Part shown: piece after piece, positions 61,789 to 64,000 of the stretch | Layout: each line of letters opens with the position of its first letter | Position numbering within the stretch: the first letter of the stretch is position 1 | DNA from: Leifsonia aquatica | GTDB taxonomy: Bacteria > Actinomycetota > Actinomycetes > Actinomycetales > Microbacteriaceae | Assembly (NCBI RefSeq): GCF_014190775.1 | Contig: NZ_JACHVP010000001.1 | Location: 1,674,001 to 1,738,000 of the forward strand | Reading direction: 5' to 3' | DNA length: 64,000 nt | Position numbers and translations under genes: made by a program | Notes under the pieces: generated by a model | Seen by the model: the letters and a program-made list of their open reading frames with translations, nothing else | Database searches by the model: none | What the model was told of the DNA's origin: nothing

Positions 61789-63083
61789 CCACGATCGCCT
61801 CGGTCGACACGACCATCCAGCTCATCGCCAGCGGAGAGCTGGACGGCGCGACCTGCACCCCCGACCTCGTGGAGGCGCCGTGGAACTTCGACGCCGCACC
61901 GCCCTCGTACGGTCCCGGCGCCTCCATGGCCGACCCCATCCCGGCGTTCACCCCGCGCCAGGGCGAGCTTCCCGAGGAGTACCGCACGGCGAGCGCCGAC
62001 GAGCTGCACACGCGCATCCTCGACGCCAAGGCCGCGCTCGGCGACCGCGTCGCCGTGATGGGCCACTTCTACCAGCGCGACGAGGTCGTGCAGTTCGCGG
62101 ACTTCGTGGGCGACTCGTTCCAGCTCGCCAACGCCGCCAAGGCGCGCCCGGAGGCCGAGGCCATCGTCTTCTGCGGCGTGCACTTCATGGCCGAGACGGC
62201 GGACATCGTGTCGCGGCCCGACCAGCGCGTCATCCTCCCGAACCTCGCCGCCGGCTGCTCGATGGCCGACATGGCCGACCTCGACTCGGTGCAGGAGTGC
62301 TGGGAGCAGCTCGAGGAGCTGTACGGCACCGAGCCGGACGCCGCGGGGCGCGCCCCGGTCATCCCGGTGACGTACATGAACTCGTCGGCGGCGCTCAAGG
62401 CGTTCTGCGGCGAGCACGGCGGCATCGTCTGCACCTCGTCCAACGCAGCCACCGTGCTGGAGTGGGCGTTCGAGCGCGGCCAGCGCGTCCTCTTCTTCCC
62501 GGACCAGCACCTCGGCCGCAATACAGCCAAGGCGATGGGCGTGCCGCTGGAGCAGATGCCGCTCTGGAACCCGCGCAAGGCCTGGGGCGGGACGGACGAG
62601 CAGACCCTGCAGGACGCCCGCGTCATCCTCTGGCACGGCTTCTGCTCGGTGCACAAGCGGTTCACGGTCGGCCAGATCGAGAGCGCGCGCGCCGAGTTCC
62701 CCGGTGTGCGCGTGATCGTGCACCCCGAGTGCCCGATGGACGTGGTCGACGCCGCGGACGAGTACGGCTCGACGGACTACATCGTGAAGGCCATCCAGGC
62801 GGCGCCCGCCGGCTCGACCTTCGCGATCGGCACCGAGATCAACCTCGTCCAGCGACTCGCCGCGCAGTTCCCCCAGCACACGATCTTCTGCCTCGACTCG
62901 GTCGTGTGCCCGTGCTCGACGATGTACCGCATCCACCCCGGCTACCTGGCCTGGGTGCTGGAGGGTCTGGTGCGCGGCGAGGTCTACAACCAGGTGAGCG
63001 TGCCGGCCGAGGTCGCCGAGCCCGCACGGGTGGCCCTCGAGCGCATGCTCGCCGCCCGGCCGGACACCACGATGGCGGCCTGA
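61785..63083 (+). CDS. nadA: quinolinate synthase
   Basis: NadA makes quinolinate from iminoaspartate and dihydroxyacetone phosphate. The 432-residue protein has GHFYQRDEVVQFADFVGDS and the 4Fe-4S cysteines in VFCGVHFM, HPECPMDV and VVCPCSTMYRIH. It is the long actinobacterial form with an N-terminal extension of about 60 residues. It is coupled to nrtR and followed by nadB after one base. Confidence 0.96.
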   Translation: MTTIASVDTTIQLIASGELDGATCTPDLVEAPWNFDAAPPSYGPGASMADPIPAFTPRQGELPEEYRTASADELHTRILDAKAALGDRVAVMGHFYQRDEVVQFADFVGDSFQLANAAKARPEAEAIVFCGVHFMAETADIVSRPDQRVILPNLAAGCSMADMADLDSVQECWEQLEELYGTEPDAAGRAPVIPVTYMNSSAALKAFCGEHGGIVCTSSNAATVLEWAFERGQRVLFFPDQHLGRNTAKAMGVPLEQMPLWNPRKAWGGTDEQTLQDARVILWHGFCSVHKRFTVGQIESARAEFPGVRVIVHPECPMDVVDAADEYGSTDYIVKAIQAAPAGSTFAIGTEINLVQRLAAQFPQHTIFCLDSVVCPCSTMYRIHPGYLAWVLEGLVRGEVYNQVSVPAEVAEPARVALERMLAARPDTTMAA

Positions 63084-63084
63084 C

Positions 63085-64000
63085 ATGGCACGCGTGGTCG
63101 TCGTCGGCAGCGGGATCGCCGGGCTGGTCGCCGCGCTCGGCGCATCCCGCGACCACGATGTCGTGCTGGTCACCAAGGGCGAGCTCTCCGAGAGCAACAC
63201 CCGGTACGCGCAGGGCGGGATCGCCGCAGCCCTCTTCGCCGACGACAGCACGGCGGCGCATGTGGACGACACGCTGCGTGCGGGTGCCGGGCTGAACGTC
63301 CGGGAGGCCGTCGAAGCGCTGTGCGGCGACGCCCCGCAGCGCATCCGTGAGCTGATCGCCCTCGGCGTCGCGTTCGACCGCGACGGCGACGCGCTGGCGC
63401 GCGGCCTGGAGGCGGCGCATTCGAGCCCCCGCGTGCTGCACGCCGGCGGGGATGCGACCGGGGCGGAGATCGAGCGGGCGCTCGTGGCCACCGTCCTGGA
63501 TTCCGCCGTCGAGATCGTGGAGCACGCGTTCCTGCGGGAGGTCGTCGTGCGCGACGGCGCGGCGGCCGGCGTGCTCGTCCGGACGGATTCCGGTGGCGAG
63601 CGGGAGATCGCGGCCGACGCGGTCATCCTCGCGACGGGCGGCTTCGGGCAGCTCTACGCCTACACGACGAATCCCGCCGTCGCGACCGGGGACGGGGTCG
63701 CCGCGGCCTGGCGCGCGGGAGCGGCCGTGGCCGACCTGGAGTTCGTGCAGTTCCATCCCACCGCCCTCGCGATCCCGGGATCGTTCCTGGTGTCGGAGGC
63801 CGTGCGCGGCGAGGGCGCCGTGCTGCGCAATGCGCGCGGAGAACGGTTCATGGTCGACGTGCATCCCGACGCCGAGCTGGCGCCGCGGGACGTGGTCGCC
63901 CGGGGAATCGCGATCGAGATGGCCGCGCAGGGAGGCACGCCGGTCGTGCTCGACGCGACGGCGCTCGGCGCCGACTTCCTCGCCCGGCGGTTCCCGACGA
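63085..64000 (+). CDS. nadB: L-aspartate oxidase, N-terminal part (cut by window edge)
   Basis: NadB oxidises L-aspartate to iminoaspartate, the substrate of NadA. About 305 codons are present. The FAD dinucleotide motif VVVGSGIAGLVAAL opens the protein, then NTRYAQGGIAAALF, ILATGGFGQLYAYTTNPAVATGDG and EFVQFHPTAL follow in the fumarate reductase/NadB family order. It continues beyond 64000, where nadC would be expected from gene order elsewhere. Confidence 0.95.
   Translation, partial: MARVVVVGSGIAGLVAALGASRDHDVVLVTKGELSESNTRYAQGGIAAALFADDSTAAHVDDTLRAGAGLNVREAVEALCGDAPQRIRELIALGVAFDRDGDALARGLEAAHSSPRVLHAGGDATGAEIERALVATVLDSAVEIVEHAFLREVVVRDGAAAGVLVRTDSGGEREIAADAVILATGGFGQLYAYTTNPAVATGDGVAAAWRAGAAVADLEFVQFHPTALAIPGSFLVSEAVRGEGAVLRNARGERFMVDVHPDAELAPRDVVARGIAIEMAAQGGTPVVLDATALGADFLARRFPT

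Overview
The window is high-GC, gene-dense actinobacterial chromosome. Three features point to Actinomycetota: the order dapF-miaA-miaB-recX-recA-DUF3046-clgR-pncC-pgsA-ftsK-rnj-dapA...dapB, the ferredoxin/DapC pair, and a leucine-catabolism operon laid out like the Mycobacterium tuberculosis scoA/accD1/accA1/fadE19/citE region. The overall composition and gene set look like Microbacteriaceae (Leifsonia-like). That placement is inference from gene order, not from an alignment. No prophage, insertion sequence, CRISPR array, tRNA or rRNA was seen.

Layout. 1-128: 5' end of a methylenetetrahydrofolate reductase gene. 324-8878 (mostly minus): GTPase HflX, a plus-strand methyltransferase, lysine enzyme DapF, tRNA modification MiaA/MiaB, RecX/RecA with a near-consensus SOS box, DUF3046 and ClgR. 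9025-19362 (minus): PncC, PgsA, FtsK, RNase J and DapA, interrupted by a GNAT gene and a MacAB-like three-gene exporter. 19471-21811 (plus): a small thiol/oxidative-stress group (thioredoxin-like, DUF4395, OsmC) and a sugar-epimerase-like protein. 21830-25669: DapB, a TPR membrane protein, an acetyltransferase, a histidine phosphatase and an M16 peptidase. 25867-27608: a TetR regulator and an aldo/keto reductase. 27772-35396 (minus): a seven-gene acyl-CoA carboxylase / acyl-CoA dehydrogenase / CoA-transferase / MaoC / CitE operon. It faces a divergent TetR gene across two copies of an 18-bp operator.

36173-47777: a penicillin-acylase-family Ntn hydrolase, citrate synthase, DapC with ferredoxin, the iron-uptake operon efeUOB behind an iron-box palindrome, and TypA. 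47906-55017: an oligopeptide ABC transporter (A-B-C-DF, minus) split by an opposite-strand PH-domain gene; its OppB-type permease is unusually long. 55299-60656: a CPBP-family membrane protein and the glycine cleavage genes gcvT-gcvH-gcvP behind a tandem glycine riboswitch. 61063-64000: nrtR-nadA-nadB, an NAD-biosynthesis operon headed by a regulator with a degenerate Nudix box; nadB runs off the end.

The most unusual pattern is a repeated intergenic element. Each copy is two 17-bp palindromes whose starts lie exactly 40 bp apart, and it occurs at three of the four convergent gene junctions long enough to hold it. One copy is merged with a 17-bp-stem bidirectional terminator. Other points worth checking are a probable CTG start for miaA, a TTG start for the peptide-binding protein, the inserted membrane segment in the OppB-type permease, and a missing second histidine in DapB.
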